A DNA stretch of 64,000 nt. It comes from JANWZL01 sp041640815. GTDB lineage: Bacteria; Pseudomonadota; Gammaproteobacteria; Burkholderiales; Thiobacillaceae. A program made the position numbers and the translations under genes. The notes beneath the pieces are model-generated. The model ran no database searches. It saw only the letters and a program-made list of their open reading frames with translations, and was not told where the DNA came from. Shown piece by piece: positions 50,860 through 60,484 of the stretch; positions within the stretch are counted from its first letter, which is position 1; each line of letters starts with the position of its first letter. The stretch is from contig JBEPZO010000001.1 in assembly GCA_041640815.1 (NCBI GenBank), forward strand, positions 1 through 64,000, in the 5' to 3' direction.

Positions 50860-51611
50860 TGCTGGCCCGAGCGAACGCGGCGCTCAGCCCCAGGCGACTG
50901 AGAATAGCGCTGCGGCGATGGCTGGCAGTCGCGTTGAGTCTGGGCCTGCCGCAGGCGCAGGCCGACGAGACCACCATCCGCAACACCCTCGGCGAACGCT
51001 ATCTAGGCATTGTCATCCAGTCTGTGACACCGAGCCCGATGCCGGGATTGTGGGAGGTTTGGACCGGCGATCAATTGGTCTATACGGACCCCACGGGGGA
51101 ATATCTGCTGATCGGCAGCTTGGTGGAAACCCGTGGCAAGACCAACCTGACGCAGAAGCGGCTCGAGGCGCTGCGCGCGGTGAAGTTTGACAGCCTACCC
51201 TTGGACAAGGCCGTCATTATCGTCAAGGGCAAAGGCGAACGCCGGCTGGCCGTGTTTTCCGATCCGGACTGCCCATTTTGCCGGCGCTTGGAGCAAGAAC
51301 TGGCCAAGATCGATAACTTGACCCAATACGTCTTTCTCTACCCCTTGGCGAACCTGCATCCGCGGGCGCCCGAGATCGCCCGCAAGGTTTGGTGCGCCCA
51401 TGACCGCGCTGAGGCCTGGCTGGCGTACATGTTGGAGGGAAGGGCGCCCACGGCAGAGGCGGTTTGCCCGGCACCGCTCCAGGAGATCGCCGAATTGGCC
51501 GCCGGCCTAGGTATAGAGGGCACGCCGGTCATCTTCTTCGACAATGGCAGGCGGGTCGATGGCTATATCCCTGCGCACGAGATCGAGGCCATCCTCGCAG
51601 CGCGCCCTTAG
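50859..51611 (+). CDS. dsbC: Thiol:disulfide interchange protein DsbC
   Basis: A 250-residue periplasmic disulfide isomerase with a signal peptide in the first 40 residues (long basic n-region, then WLAVALSLGLPQAQA). An N-terminal dimerisation domain and a thioredoxin domain with active site CPFC (VFSDPDCPFCRRLEQEL), VWCAHDRAEAWLAYM and a cis-Pro in GIEGTPVIFF follow. The ATG at 50859 overlaps the zapD stop. The stop overlaps the stop of the convergent ubiA by sharing TTAG. Confidence 0.9.
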   Translation: MLARANAALSPRRLRIALRRWLAVALSLGLPQAQADETTIRNTLGERYLGIVIQSVTPSPMPGLWEVWTGDQLVYTDPTGEYLLIGSLVETRGKTNLTQKRLEALRAVKFDSLPLDKAVIIVKGKGERRLAVFSDPDCPFCRRLEQELAKIDNLTQYVFLYPLANLHPRAPEIARKVWCAHDRAEAWLAYMLEGRAPTAEAVCPAPLQEIAELAAGLGIEGTPVIFFDNGRRVDGYIPAHEIEAILAARP

Positions 51612-52486
51612 CTACCGGAGTGTAGGAAAAAGAGATCCAGGGCGATGCCGGCGAACACGGCAGCACCGAACCAGTTGTTGTGCAAGAAGGCCTTGAAGCA
51701 CTTGCTGCGGTCACGCTCGCGGATCAAGGTGTAATGATAGGTCGCCACGGCAGCGGCGAAGAGCAGTCCGGCGTAATACAGCCAACCGAGATGCAGGCGC
51801 CAGCCAACATAGGCGAGCAAGGCCAGGCTTAGGCCGTAGCAGAGCATCACCGCCGCGACATCATAGCGACCAAAGGTGATGGCCGAGGTCTTGATCCCGA
51901 TCTTGAGATCGTCCTCGCGGTCCACCATGGCATACTCGGTGTCGTAGGCGATCGCCCAGAAGACGTTGGCCGCCAGCAGCCACCAGGCAATGGGCGGCAC
52001 GGCGTGCAGGTGTGCGGCATAGGCCATGGGGATGCCGAAGCCGAAGGCGATACCCAAATAGGCCTGTGGCAGGGCGAAGAAGCGCTTGGTGAAGGGATAG
52101 GTCGCGGCCAAGAATGCGGCCACCACCGCCAGCTTCAGCAGCAGGACGTTTCTGAGCGGTAGGATCAACAACAGCGCCAGCAGGGCAAGGGTGGCCGCAA
52201 GGATGAGGGCCTCCTTGCCGCTGACCAGGCCGCTGGCGAGAGGGCGATCGCGCGTGCGCTCGACGTGGGGGTCGAAGGCGCGGTCGGCATAGTCGTTGAT
52301 CACACAGCCGGCGGAACGCATGAGAACCACCCCGAGCAAGAAGATCCAAAGCACGGGCAGGTCCGGCTTGCCCGCCGACGACAACCACAGTCCCCATAGC
52401 GTCGGCCAGGCCAGCAAGAGGATGCCGATCGGCTTGTCCAGACGCATCAGTCGTTCATAAGCGGTAAGGCGTTCGCTCAAGGTCAT
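51608..52486 (-). CDS. ubiA: 4-hydroxybenzoate octaprenyltransferase
   Basis: A 292-residue membrane prenyltransferase for ubiquinone synthesis with about eight helices. The first aspartate motif is in GCVINDYADRAFDPHVERTRDRPLASG and the second in YDTEYAMVDREDDLKIGIKT, which bind the prenyl diphosphate magnesium. The start overlaps the end of ubiC by 4 bp (ATGA). Confidence 0.95.
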   Translation of the reverse strand: MTLSERLTAYERLMRLDKPIGILLLAWPTLWGLWLSSAGKPDLPVLWIFLLGVVLMRSAGCVINDYADRAFDPHVERTRDRPLASGLVSGKEALILAATLALLALLLILPLRNVLLLKLAVVAAFLAATYPFTKRFFALPQAYLGIAFGFGIPMAYAAHLHAVPPIAWWLLAANVFWAIAYDTEYAMVDREDDLKIGIKTSAITFGRYDVAAVMLCYGLSLALLAYVGWRLHLGWLYYAGLLFAAAVATYHYTLIRERDRSKCFKAFLHNNWFGAAVFAGIALDLFFLHSGS

Positions 52487-53079
52487 TGGCTCCTCCTCAC
52501 ATGCGCTGCGCGCACCCGCCGCCGCGCTGCAAGGGACGGGATCGGTTTCCCCGGCCTTGGCGGCAGCTCAAGCAGTGCGGGCAGAAAGACTTCGGTCACC
52601 AGAATGGGCTGGCCCTGGCGCTCGAAGACTGAGCGTCGGGCCCAAAGGGCGGGCGGCTTTACAGCCGTATGGACGATGGCGCTGCGATACAAGGGATGAC
52701 GGGCATTCAAGCGCCGAAACTCGAGGGCATGACGCCGCACCAGCGGGTCGTTGAACAAGGCCTCGCCGAGGGGGCGATTACCCAGTCTGGTCAAATCGCG
52801 CCAGGGGCCGGCCAGACCGGCCAGGGGGATCACACTGTGGGCAAACACCACGGGGCGCCCGGCACAAGTCAGGACGACATCGCGGATCATGCACCGCCGT
52901 GGCCCATTCAGCCTGAGCACGCCAAACTCGTCAGCATTGGGCTTGCCCGGCCCCTGCCGCAGCCGGATGACGCGCAGCTCCGGGCAGCATTGCTTGAGCG
53001 CCAGGGTCAACGAACCGTGATCTGTCAACCAGCGTCGGTAGTTAGGATGACCTACTAGCGTCGTTTGCCAAGAATACAT
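52483..53079 (-). CDS. ubiC: Chorismate lyase
   Basis: A 198-residue enzyme that makes 4-hydroxybenzoate and pyruvate from chorismate, the first ubiquinone-specific step. It has RRWLTDHGSLTLALKQ, LCRVIRLRQG-like strand, RDVVLTCAGRPVVFAHSVIP and the C-terminal ARRSVFERQGQPILVTEVFLPAL. The start at 53079 matches the family length; a longer frame extends upstream to 53175. It is operonic with ubiA and divergent from the garR-like gene. Confidence 0.9.
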   Translation of the reverse strand: MYSWQTTLVGHPNYRRWLTDHGSLTLALKQCCPELRVIRLRQGPGKPNADEFGVLRLNGPRRCMIRDVVLTCAGRPVVFAHSVIPLAGLAGPWRDLTRLGNRPLGEALFNDPLVRRHALEFRRLNARHPLYRSAIVHTAVKPPALWARRSVFERQGQPILVTEVFLPALLELPPRPGKPIPSLAARRRVRAAHVRRSQ

Positions 53080-53261
53080 GATGATATGAGGGGCGAGGAG
53101 AGAATTATGCCAGCCGATGGCATCCTTTCTCATGGCTGGTGGCAAGGACCCTGTTGGATCGTCTCGTTCCGCCAAAGCAGCCGAGTGTTGCCATCACATC
53201 CCTGGGGGGATGGTATTCCTGCCAGCGTGTCCGCTGCATCGGTCTAGCGCGCATTCAGGCC

Positions 53262-54164
53262 ATGGAACACAGCATGGAAGCAGTTGGTTTTATCGGCCTT
53301 GGGGTGATGGGGGCGCCGATGGCGCTCAACCTCCTGCGGGCCGGTTATTCCCTTACGGTATTCAACCGCACGGCTGCGCGCGCCCTGCCCTTGGCCGAGG
53401 CAGGTGCCTCGGTGGCGGTGTCGCCTTTCGCCGTGGCGATGGCTAGCGGCATCGTCTTCGTCAATGTCTCCGACGATGCAGCGGTCGAAGAGGTGCTGTT
53501 CGGCACCAGCGGACTTATGCATGGCCTGGCTAAGGGGAGCATCGTCGTCGACATGGGGACCACTTCGCCCGCCGCCACGCGCGATTTCGCCAGGCGCCTG
53601 GCGCAGCAAGGGGTGACGCTGTTGGATGCGCCGGTGTCCGGCGGTGAGGCCGGCGCGCGCGCCGGGACGCTTTCCATTATGGTGGGCGGGCCGGTCGATG
53701 CCTTCCGGCGCGTGCTACCGCTGCTCGAGGTGCTGGGCCGCAACATCGTCCACGTGGGGGAGGTCGGCGCCGGCCAGGTGGCCAAGGCCTGCAACCAGAT
53801 CGCAGTATCCGCCACTCTGATGGGGGTCGCCGAGGCCCTGACCTTCGCCCGTCGGCAGGGCGTGCCGCCGGCGCGGGTACGCGAGGCACTGTTGGGCGGC
53901 TTTGCCTACAGCCGCATCCTTGAGGTGCACGGCGAGCGCATGCTCGAGGGGGCGTTCGCCCCCGGCTTTCGCGCCCGCCTGCATCAGAAGGATTTGGCGA
54001 TGGTCATGCGTGAGGCGCAGGCGCTAAACCTTGCCCTGCCTGCCTCTGCCCTTGCGGCGCAACTGATGAACGCCTTGGTGGCCATGGGCCACGGCGAAGC
54101 GGACTCCGCCGCCCTGATACGGGTGGTCGAGGCCCTGGGCGGCCTGAGAACGGAGGAGGGATGA
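53262..54164 (+). CDS. garR: Tartronate semialdehyde reductase / 3-hydroxyisobutyrate dehydrogenase family
   Basis: A 300-residue beta-hydroxyacid dehydrogenase. The Rossmann motif is VGFIGLGVMGAPMALNL; the substrate loop DAPVSGGEAGARAGTLSIMVGG follows, then the catalytic lysine segment GQVAKACNQI. The neighbouring hprA and gckA genes favour tartronate semialdehyde reduction to glycerate over hydroxyisobutyrate. The ATG at 53262 or 53274 is the start; upstream frame to 53139 is not conserved. Confidence 0.83.
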   Translation: MEHSMEAVGFIGLGVMGAPMALNLLRAGYSLTVFNRTAARALPLAEAGASVAVSPFAVAMASGIVFVNVSDDAAVEEVLFGTSGLMHGLAKGSIVVDMGTTSPAATRDFARRLAQQGVTLLDAPVSGGEAGARAGTLSIMVGGPVDAFRRVLPLLEVLGRNIVHVGEVGAGQVAKACNQIAVSATLMGVAEALTFARRQGVPPARVREALLGGFAYSRILEVHGERMLEGAFAPGFRARLHQKDLAMVMREAQALNLALPASALAAQLMNALVAMGHGEADSAALIRVVEALGGLRTEEG

Positions 54165-54182
54165 CGGAAAACCCTAGCCTTT

Positions 54183-54237
54183 CGGCACGAAGTGCCGCCT
54201 GTCTGACTGTCCGCCGTCTTCTGTCCTCTGTCCTCCG
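54183..54237 (+). other. Hairpin and pyrimidine-rich CTGTC repeats between garR and hprA
   Basis: CGGCAC-GAA-GTGCCG (54183-54197) forms a tight hairpin. It is followed by a pyrimidine-rich run with four CTGTC units ending right at the hprA start, which has no Shine-Dalgarno sequence. It resembles dispersed CTGTCC-type spacer repeats. Confidence 0.4.
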
Positions 54238-55206
54238 ATGAAGGAATACATCGTCTTCCTCGATCGCGGCACGCTGATTGCCGACCTCCCCGTCCCGGCC
54301 TTCGAGCACATCTGGGTCGAGCATGCCGAAACTCGACCTGAGGCGGCAGGTGAGGCCCTCAAGCAGGCGACGATCGCCATCACCAACAAGGTGCCGATCA
54401 CCCGTGCCGTCCTCGCCGCGGCACCCAAACTCAAACTGGTCGCGGTGGCGGCAACTGGGGTGAACAACGTCGACCTCGAGGCCTGTCGCGAACGCGGTGT
54501 GGCGGTGACCAATATCCGGGGCTACGCCGAGCACACGGTGCCGGAACACGTGTTCATGCTGCTTTTGGCCCTGCGGCGCAGCCTCTTTGGCTGGCGGCAG
54601 AGCTTGCAGGCGGGGGCATGGCAAAAGGCACGCGGGTTTTGTCTGTTCGATCATCCAATCCACGACCTTCATGGCACCACGCTGGGCATCGTCGGCCATG
54701 GCAGCATTGGCCGAGGGGTGGAGCGCCTGGCGCAGGCCTTCGGCATGCGGGTGTTGCTCGCCGAGCACAAGGGCGCGGCCGCCTGCCGTCCAGGCTATAC
54801 CGCCTTCGACGAGGTGCTCGCCCGCGCCGACCACTTAACCCTGCACTGCCCGCTCACCCCTGAGACCCGCGGCCTCATCGGGGCGCGCGAGTTCGAATTG
54901 ATGCAGCGGCATGCCGTGCTCATCAACTGCGCCCGCGGCGGCATCGTCGATGAGGCGGCCTTGCTCGCCGCCCTGACGAGCGGGCGCATCGCCGGCGCGG
55001 CGCTGGACGTGCTGGCGGTCGAGCCCCCCACGGACGGCAACCCCCTGTTGGCACTCAACCTGCCCAATCTGATCATCACGCCGCATGTGGCCTGGTCGAG
55101 CCGTGAGGCGATGCAGGCGCTGGGCGAGCAGCTGATCCGCGTCATCGAGGCCTTTGTGGCAGGACACCCCATCAATCTGGTGTCGTCGGGGGCAAAGAGC
55201 GGTTGA
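54238..55206 (+). CDS. hprA: D-2-hydroxyacid dehydrogenase (hydroxypyruvate/glycerate type)
   Basis: A 322-residue NAD(P)-dependent dehydrogenase. The NAD motif is GIVGHGSIGRGVERLAQAFG; substrate-binding ATGVNNVDL and the catalytic Arg/Glu/His triad regions are seen in NCARGGIVDEAALL, PPTDGNPLL and ITPHVAWSS. The sequence is close to hydroxypyruvate reductase. It interconverts hydroxypyruvate and D-glycerate in the salvage of glycolate carbon. The stop overlaps gckA (TGATG). Confidence 0.85.
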   Translation: MKEYIVFLDRGTLIADLPVPAFEHIWVEHAETRPEAAGEALKQATIAITNKVPITRAVLAAAPKLKLVAVAATGVNNVDLEACRERGVAVTNIRGYAEHTVPEHVFMLLLALRRSLFGWRQSLQAGAWQKARGFCLFDHPIHDLHGTTLGIVGHGSIGRGVERLAQAFGMRVLLAEHKGAAACRPGYTAFDEVLARADHLTLHCPLTPETRGLIGAREFELMQRHAVLINCARGGIVDEAALLAALTSGRIAGAALDVLAVEPPTDGNPLLALNLPNLIITPHVAWSSREAMQALGEQLIRVIEAFVAGHPINLVSSGAKSG

Positions 55207-56480
55207 TGGACCGCGCTGTCGATCTACTGATCGGGGCCTACAAGGCGGCGCTTGACGCCGTGCGCGCCGAGAAGCTGCTGCCCGCCCATCTGCCCGCGCC
55301 CCATGCCGGTCGCACCCTGGTCGTGGGGGCGGGCAAGGCGGCCGCGGCCATGGCGGCGGCGGTGGAGGCGTCTTATGCCGATCTGAGCCGCCTCGATGGA
55401 CTGGTCATTACCCGCCATGGCCACGGGCTCCCTACCCGGCGCATCCGCGTGGTGGAGGCGGGGCATCCGCTACCGGACGCGGCGGGTGTCACCGCAGCGC
55501 ACGAGCTCCTGCGGCTGGTTCGTGCCGCGACCCCCGATGATCGTGTCATCGCCCTCATCTCCGGGGGTGGCTCCAGCCTCCTGACCCTACCCGCCAACGG
55601 GCTTGCGCTCGCCGAGGTCGCGGCGGTGAGCCAGGCGCTCCTTGCCAGCGGCGCGCCCATCGCCGACATCAACTGCGTGCGCAAACACCTGACCCAGACC
55701 CTGGGCGGCCGGCTGGCAGCAGCCTGCCGGGCGCCGGTGCTCAACCTCATGATCTCGGACGTGGCCGGCGATGACCCAGCGGTGATCGCCTCCGGCCCCT
55801 TTGCCCCCGACCCGACCACCTATGCCGACGCCTTGGCGGTGCTGCGGCGCTGGCGGGTGCAGGCACCTCGTGCGGTTCTCGCCCATCTCGAGCGCGGCGC
55901 GCGCGGTGAGGTGGCAGAGACGCCGAAGCCCGGCGCGGCCTGTTTCGCGCGGGTGCAAAACCGCGTCATCGCCAATGGCCGCACGGCGCTCGTGGCGGCG
56001 GCGGAGTTCTTGCGCGCCCAGGGGGTGAGGCCGGTGCTCCTAGGTGACACGGTGGAGGGGGAGGCACGCGCGGTGGCGGCGGTGTTCGCCGCACTGGCGC
56101 GCGAGGTGCGCGTGTACGCTTCGCCCTGGCCGCCGCCGGTCGCCCTGCTCTCGGGCGGCGAGACCAGCGTGACGGTGCGCGGCCACGGCCGTGGCGGTCG
56201 CAACGGCGAGTTCGCGCTTGCCCTGGCGCTCAGGCTCGCGGGGCTTGCGGGGGTGTATGCCCTGGCCGCGGATACCGACGGCATCGACGGCAGCGCGGAC
56301 AACGCCGGTGCCATCGTCCGCCCCGACAGCCTCGAGCGCGCCGCCGCCATAGGGCTCAATGCGCGCGCCTGCCTCGACGACAACGACGCCTATGGCTTTT
56401 TCGCCGCCTTGGACGACCTCATCGTCACCGGGCCGACGCGGACTAATGTAAATGACTTTCGGGCGATTCTGATAGCCTGA
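55206..56480 (+). CDS. gckA: Glycerate 2-kinase (MOFRL family)
   Basis: A 424-residue GckA-type kinase, formerly called hydroxypyruvate reductase TtuD. It has VGAGKAAAAMAAAVE, ALISGGGSSLLTLPA, VRKHLTQTLGGRL, LMISDVAGDDPAVIASGP, and the C-terminal MOFRL block LSGGETSVTVRGHGRGGRNGEFALAL with ATDGIDGS (here ADTDGIDGS). It phosphorylates glycerate to 2-phosphoglycerate. The last 38 bp overlap the convergent SAM hydroxide adenosyltransferase gene. Confidence 0.9.
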   Translation: MDRAVDLLIGAYKAALDAVRAEKLLPAHLPAPHAGRTLVVGAGKAAAAMAAAVEASYADLSRLDGLVITRHGHGLPTRRIRVVEAGHPLPDAAGVTAAHELLRLVRAATPDDRVIALISGGGSSLLTLPANGLALAEVAAVSQALLASGAPIADINCVRKHLTQTLGGRLAAACRAPVLNLMISDVAGDDPAVIASGPFAPDPTTYADALAVLRRWRVQAPRAVLAHLERGARGEVAETPKPGAACFARVQNRVIANGRTALVAAAEFLRAQGVRPVLLGDTVEGEARAVAAVFAALAREVRVYASPWPPPVALLSGGETSVTVRGHGRGGRNGEFALALALRLAGLAGVYALAADTDGIDGSADNAGAIVRPDSLERAAAIGLNARACLDDNDAYGFFAALDDLIVTGPTRTNVNDFRAILIA

Positions 56481-57189
56481 CCGGATCGCCCACCCTGAGC
56501 GTGAGCAGCTCGGCGGCGGAGGCGCGGTTGGCGGCGATCTCCACCAACCCGGCGCTGTTGACGTACCAGAACGGCATGCCTTTGGGGGCCTCGGCAAAGA
56601 CGCGGTGATAGGGCAGCGTTCTGCCCTTCACCTCCAATTGCGCGCCTGACATCAGGCCGCCGCGAATGCCCGTCCAGGCGTTGCCGAAGCGGTCGATGTG
56701 GATCACCCGCGCCAGATCGGCGGGGTCGAACTGCACCGTGGGGGCGTCGATGGGGGCGAGCATGTCGGTGGGGAAGGGGCCCTTGGCCAGTGCCGCCGCC
56801 ACTGGGGCGAACAGGTCGCGGCCATGGAAGGTGTCGGAGAGCTGCTGCGGCCGCCAGACGATGCGCCAAAAGCGACGCCTGTGCGCGCGCGCGGCGACGA
56901 TGCTCAATAGCCCATTGTCCGGCCCCACGTACCAGCGCCCGTCGGCCTCGACCACCAAGGTCTCGCGCGGCGTACCCACACCGGGGTCGACCACGGCCAG
57001 CACCACACAACCGGTGGCAAACGGCGCCATCAACGCCGCCAACAAATGCGCGCCGGCATGGGCATTGAAGGCGGCCACCTCGTGCATCAGATCGATGATC
57101 GGCACGCCGGGCGCCCGCTGCGTCAGGACGGCTTTGAGCTGACCGACGTATGGGTCGGTGCTGCCGTAGTCGGTGAAGAGGACGAGCAT
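56443..57189 (-). CDS. S-adenosyl-L-methionine hydroxide adenosyltransferase (DUF62)
   Basis: A 248-residue fluorinase-like protein that hydrolyses SAM to adenosine and methionine. It has LFTDYGSTDPYVGQLKAVL, DLMHEV, VVDPGVGTPRETLVVEADGR, VGPDNGLLS and DRFGNAWTG (the Asp/Arg/His set of this family). It follows glyS after 3 bp, so it belongs to the glyQS transcript. The physiological purpose is not known. Confidence 0.9.
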   Translation of the reverse strand: MLVLFTDYGSTDPYVGQLKAVLTQRAPGVPIIDLMHEVAAFNAHAGAHLLAALMAPFATGCVVLAVVDPGVGTPRETLVVEADGRWYVGPDNGLLSIVAARAHRRRFWRIVWRPQQLSDTFHGRDLFAPVAAALAKGPFPTDMLAPIDAPTVQFDPADLARVIHIDRFGNAWTGIRGGLMSGAQLEVKGRTLPYHRVFAEAPKGMPFWYVNSAGLVEIAANRASAAELLTLRVGDPVRLSESPESHLH

Positions 57190-57192
57190 GAC

Positions 57193-59280
57193 CTAGGCGC
57201 GTTGCGGCGCGAGCTGGGCGATGTCGGCCACACAGTTCATGGTGCGGGCGAGCTCGGCGAGCAGGGCGAGTCGGTTCGCCCGCAGCAGAGGCTCCTCGAC
57301 CATTACCAGGACCTCGTCGAAGAAGCGGTCGACGGCCGCGCGGGTGCCGGCGAGCTCACGCAGGGCGCCGGTGTAGTCCAGACCGTCCAGGCGCGCCTTC
57401 ACCCGCGGCTGCACGTTTAGCAGGGTCTGGTAAAGGTTGCGCTCGGCATCGGCCTGCAGGAGGCTTGCGTCGATGCCGGCGTTCACCTCGCCGGCCTTTT
57501 TCAGCAGGTTTTGGATGCGCTTGTTGGCCGCGGCCAGGGCCTGCGCCTCCGGCAGGCGCCGGAATTCGGCCACGGCTGCGAGCCGCGCCGGCACACGGTC
57601 GATGCGGGTGGGCTGTTGCGCCACCACCGCCTCGACCTCGTCGCTTGCATGACCGCGTTCGCGCAGATAGACCTTGAGCCGCTCCTGCATGAACAGGAAG
57701 ACGTCCACCGGCGTGCTGTCGGCGAGCTGCTCGCGGTCGTACTGGGCGTGCGCCAGGCGCAGGAGCTGCATCAGATCAAGCGGCAGAGCGGCCTCCAGCA
57801 GCATGCGCAGCACCCCTAGGGCGGCGCGGCGCAGGGCAAAAGGGTCTTTGTCGCCGGTGGGCCGCTCGCCGATACCGAACAGGCCGATCAGCTGATCCAG
57901 CCGGTCGGCGAGCGCAACCGCCAGGGCGATGTTGCCCTCTGGCAGGCGATCGCCGGCAAAGCGCGGGCGGTAGTGGGCCTCGATCGCTTCGGCCACGCGC
58001 ACATCCTCGCCGTCATGCAGGGCGTAATAGCGCCCCATCACCCCTTGCAGCTCAGGGAATTCGCCCACCATCTCGGTGACCAGGTCGGCCTTGGCAAGCT
58101 GCGCGGCGCGCATCGTCAACGCCTCGTCGGCCTTGAGCTCACGGGCGATGGCGGCGGCCAGAAGCATCAGCCGCCGCACACGCGCGCCCTGGCTGCCCAA
58201 GCGGTTGTGATAGACCACTTCCTTAAGCCGCGGCAGCCGCGCCTCGAGCCGCGTCTTGCGGTCCTGGTCATAGAAGAAGCGGGCATCGGCCAACCGCGCC
58301 CGCAGCACACGCTCATTGCCATGCACGATGCGCTCGGGCTGCGGCGACTCCAGGTTTGCCACCAGCAGAAAGCGCGGCAGCAGCCGGCCGTTGGCATCCA
58401 ATAGCGGGAAATAGCGCTGATGGCTCTGCATGGAGAGGATCAGACACTCTTGCGGCACGGTGAGGAAGGCGGCATCGAAAGTGCCCTCTAAGACCACTGG
58501 CCACTCGGTCAGCGCCGTGACCTCGTCAAGCAGCGCCTCGGGCATGAGAACCTGCTCCATCCCCGCCGCCGCCGCAAGGGCCTGGCGGATGCGCTCACGC
58601 CGGGCGGCGAAGTCCGGCTCGACACGGCCGCGGTTGCGCAGCTGCTCAGCGTAGGCGTCGGCGTGGTCGAGGCTGATCACCCCCTCGCCCATGAAGCGAT
58701 GGCCGCGGGTGACGCGCCCGGAGGCGAGACCAAAGAGCGTGAGCGGCACGACCTCGGCGCCGTGCAGGGCGACGATGCCATGCACAGGGCGCACGAATTC
58801 AGCATCGCCTGCCCCCCAGCGCATGAGTTTGGGGATGGGCAGTTTGCGCACCGCTTCCTCGACGATGCCGCTCAAGCAGGCGGCGAGCGGCCGTCCCGGG
58901 GCGGTATAGCAATGGAACAAGGCCTCGCCCTTGCCATCCGCGCGTCGCTCGAAGGTCGCGATGGCCTCAGGGCCCAGGCCGCGCGCGGCGAGTTTCTTCA
59001 TCAGCGCTGGCGTCGGCTGGCCTTCGGCATCGAAGGCGACCGAGACCGGCATGATCTTCTCGCTGATCTGCGCGTCGGGTGCTTGCGCGCGCACGCCGCT
59101 CACTTGCACGGCGAGCCGCCGTGGCGTGGCGTACCAGGTCCAAGAGGCAGCCGCCTCCAGGAATTGGTCACGCTCGAGGCCGGCGTGGACCTGGCTGGCG
59201 AAGGCCTCGCCCAGGCGAGGCAGCGCCTTGGGCGGCAGCTCTTCGGTCAAAAGCTCGATGAGCAAGGTGTCCGATTTCAT
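57193..59280 (-). CDS. glyS: Glycine-tRNA ligase beta subunit
   Basis: A 695-residue beta chain of the heterotetrameric glycyl-tRNA synthetase. It has LLIELLTEELPPKALPRL at the N-terminus, the HD-like ALADRLDQLIGLFGIGERPTGDKDPFALRR block and a C-terminal anticodon-binding region. The ATG at 59280 overlaps the glyQ stop (ATGA). Confidence 0.96.
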   Translation of the reverse strand: MKSDTLLIELLTEELPPKALPRLGEAFASQVHAGLERDQFLEAAASWTWYATPRRLAVQVSGVRAQAPDAQISEKIMPVSVAFDAEGQPTPALMKKLAARGLGPEAIATFERRADGKGEALFHCYTAPGRPLAACLSGIVEEAVRKLPIPKLMRWGAGDAEFVRPVHGIVALHGAEVVPLTLFGLASGRVTRGHRFMGEGVISLDHADAYAEQLRNRGRVEPDFAARRERIRQALAAAAGMEQVLMPEALLDEVTALTEWPVVLEGTFDAAFLTVPQECLILSMQSHQRYFPLLDANGRLLPRFLLVANLESPQPERIVHGNERVLRARLADARFFYDQDRKTRLEARLPRLKEVVYHNRLGSQGARVRRLMLLAAAIARELKADEALTMRAAQLAKADLVTEMVGEFPELQGVMGRYYALHDGEDVRVAEAIEAHYRPRFAGDRLPEGNIALAVALADRLDQLIGLFGIGERPTGDKDPFALRRAALGVLRMLLEAALPLDLMQLLRLAHAQYDREQLADSTPVDVFLFMQERLKVYLRERGHASDEVEAVVAQQPTRIDRVPARLAAVAEFRRLPEAQALAAANKRIQNLLKKAGEVNAGIDASLLQADAERNLYQTLLNVQPRVKARLDGLDYTGALRELAGTRAAVDRFFDEVLVMVEEPLLRANRLALLAELARTMNCVADIAQLAPQRA

Positions 59281-60257
59281 GATGTCGGCGGCAAACTCAG
59301 GGTCTCGCCCGTCGGCTGCGGTTGGCCTTGCCGCTGGCGTTCGATGTGCGCCCGCATCTCGGCATCGATCCAGGGCTCGCTGCCATCGAGCCTAAGCATG
59401 GGGAAGCCCAAAGCCTCGCGCGCGGCATGATAGGCCTGTGCCACGCGTCTGGCGAGGGCGCGCACACGGCCGATGTAGGCCGCACGCTCGGTGACCGAGA
59501 TGGCGCCGCGGGCATCGAGCAGATTGAAGGTGTGCGAGCACTTCATCACCATCTCATAGGCCGGCAGCGGCAGCCCAGCCTGCATCAGCCGGTTGGCCTC
59601 CGCCTCGTAGTCGTTGAACTGCTGCATCAGCCAGCTCGTATTGGCCTGTTCGAAGTTGTAGCGCGACTGCTCGACCTCGTTCTGGTGGAAGACGTCGCCA
59701 TAGCTGACGCCGGGGGCGTACTCGAGGGCGAAGACGTTTTCCACGCCCTGTAGGTACATGGCCAGGCGTTCCAGCCCATAGGTGATCTCACCCAGCACCG
59801 GCCGGCACTTGAGGCCGCCCACTTCCTGGAAATAGGTGAACTGGGTCACCTCCATGCCGTTGAGCCACACCTCCCAGCCCAATCCCCAGGCGCCCAGCGT
59901 GGGGGACTCCCAGTCGTCCTCGACGAAGCGGATGTCATGCACCGCCGGGTCGATGCCCAAGGCGCGCAGGGAGTCGAGGTAAAGGTCTTGGATGTCGGCC
60001 GGCGAGGGTTTCAACACCACCTGGAACTGGTAGTAGTGCTGCAGGCGGTTGGGGTTGTCGCCATAGCGTCCATCCTTTGGCCGGCGCGAGGGTTGCACAT
60101 AGGCAGCGCGCCAGGGCTCGGGCCCCAGGGCGCGCAGGAAGGTGGCGGTATGGAAGGTACCGGCCCCGACTTCGATGTCGTAAGGCTGCAGGATGACGCA
60201 ACCCTGCTCCCCCCAGTAACGCTGGAGGCGCAGGATGATGTCCTGGAAGGCGGGCAT
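59277..60257 (-). CDS. glyQ: Glycine-tRNA ligase alpha subunit
   Basis: A 326-residue class II catalytic subunit. It has FQDIILRLQRYWGEQGCVILQPYD at the N-terminus, GAGTFHTATFLRALGPEPW, YVQPSRRPKDGRYGDNPNRLQHYYQFQV (motif 2) and GLERLAMYLQGV (motif 3). The start at 60257 (MPAFQDI) is canonical. It is longer than usual by about 20 residues at the C-terminus, which is hydrophilic. It is divergent from a small ORF. Confidence 0.95.
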   Translation of the reverse strand: MPAFQDIILRLQRYWGEQGCVILQPYDIEVGAGTFHTATFLRALGPEPWRAAYVQPSRRPKDGRYGDNPNRLQHYYQFQVVLKPSPADIQDLYLDSLRALGIDPAVHDIRFVEDDWESPTLGAWGLGWEVWLNGMEVTQFTYFQEVGGLKCRPVLGEITYGLERLAMYLQGVENVFALEYAPGVSYGDVFHQNEVEQSRYNFEQANTSWLMQQFNDYEAEANRLMQAGLPLPAYEMVMKCSHTFNLLDARGAISVTERAAYIGRVRALARRVAQAYHAAREALGFPMLRLDGSEPWIDAEMRAHIERQRQGQPQPTGETLSLPPTS

Positions 60258-60484
60258 GTTCGACAATCGGGACGAAAAGTCCAAATTGTACCCGCTCGCG
60301 GACTTTGTTCCGAGCCCGTCCGTTGCCGGTGGGGGCGGTGTCGAAAGCTTGACGAAAGGTCGGCGGTTCCGACGTCGGCGTTAAGTCCGAAGCCGCTGCT
60401 GTCGGTGGCGGGGGCGATCAGCACGCCTGAGCTTTGGCATGCGGCTTGCTAGTAGTGAGGAGCTAGACCCCTGTGGAGGCCGCC

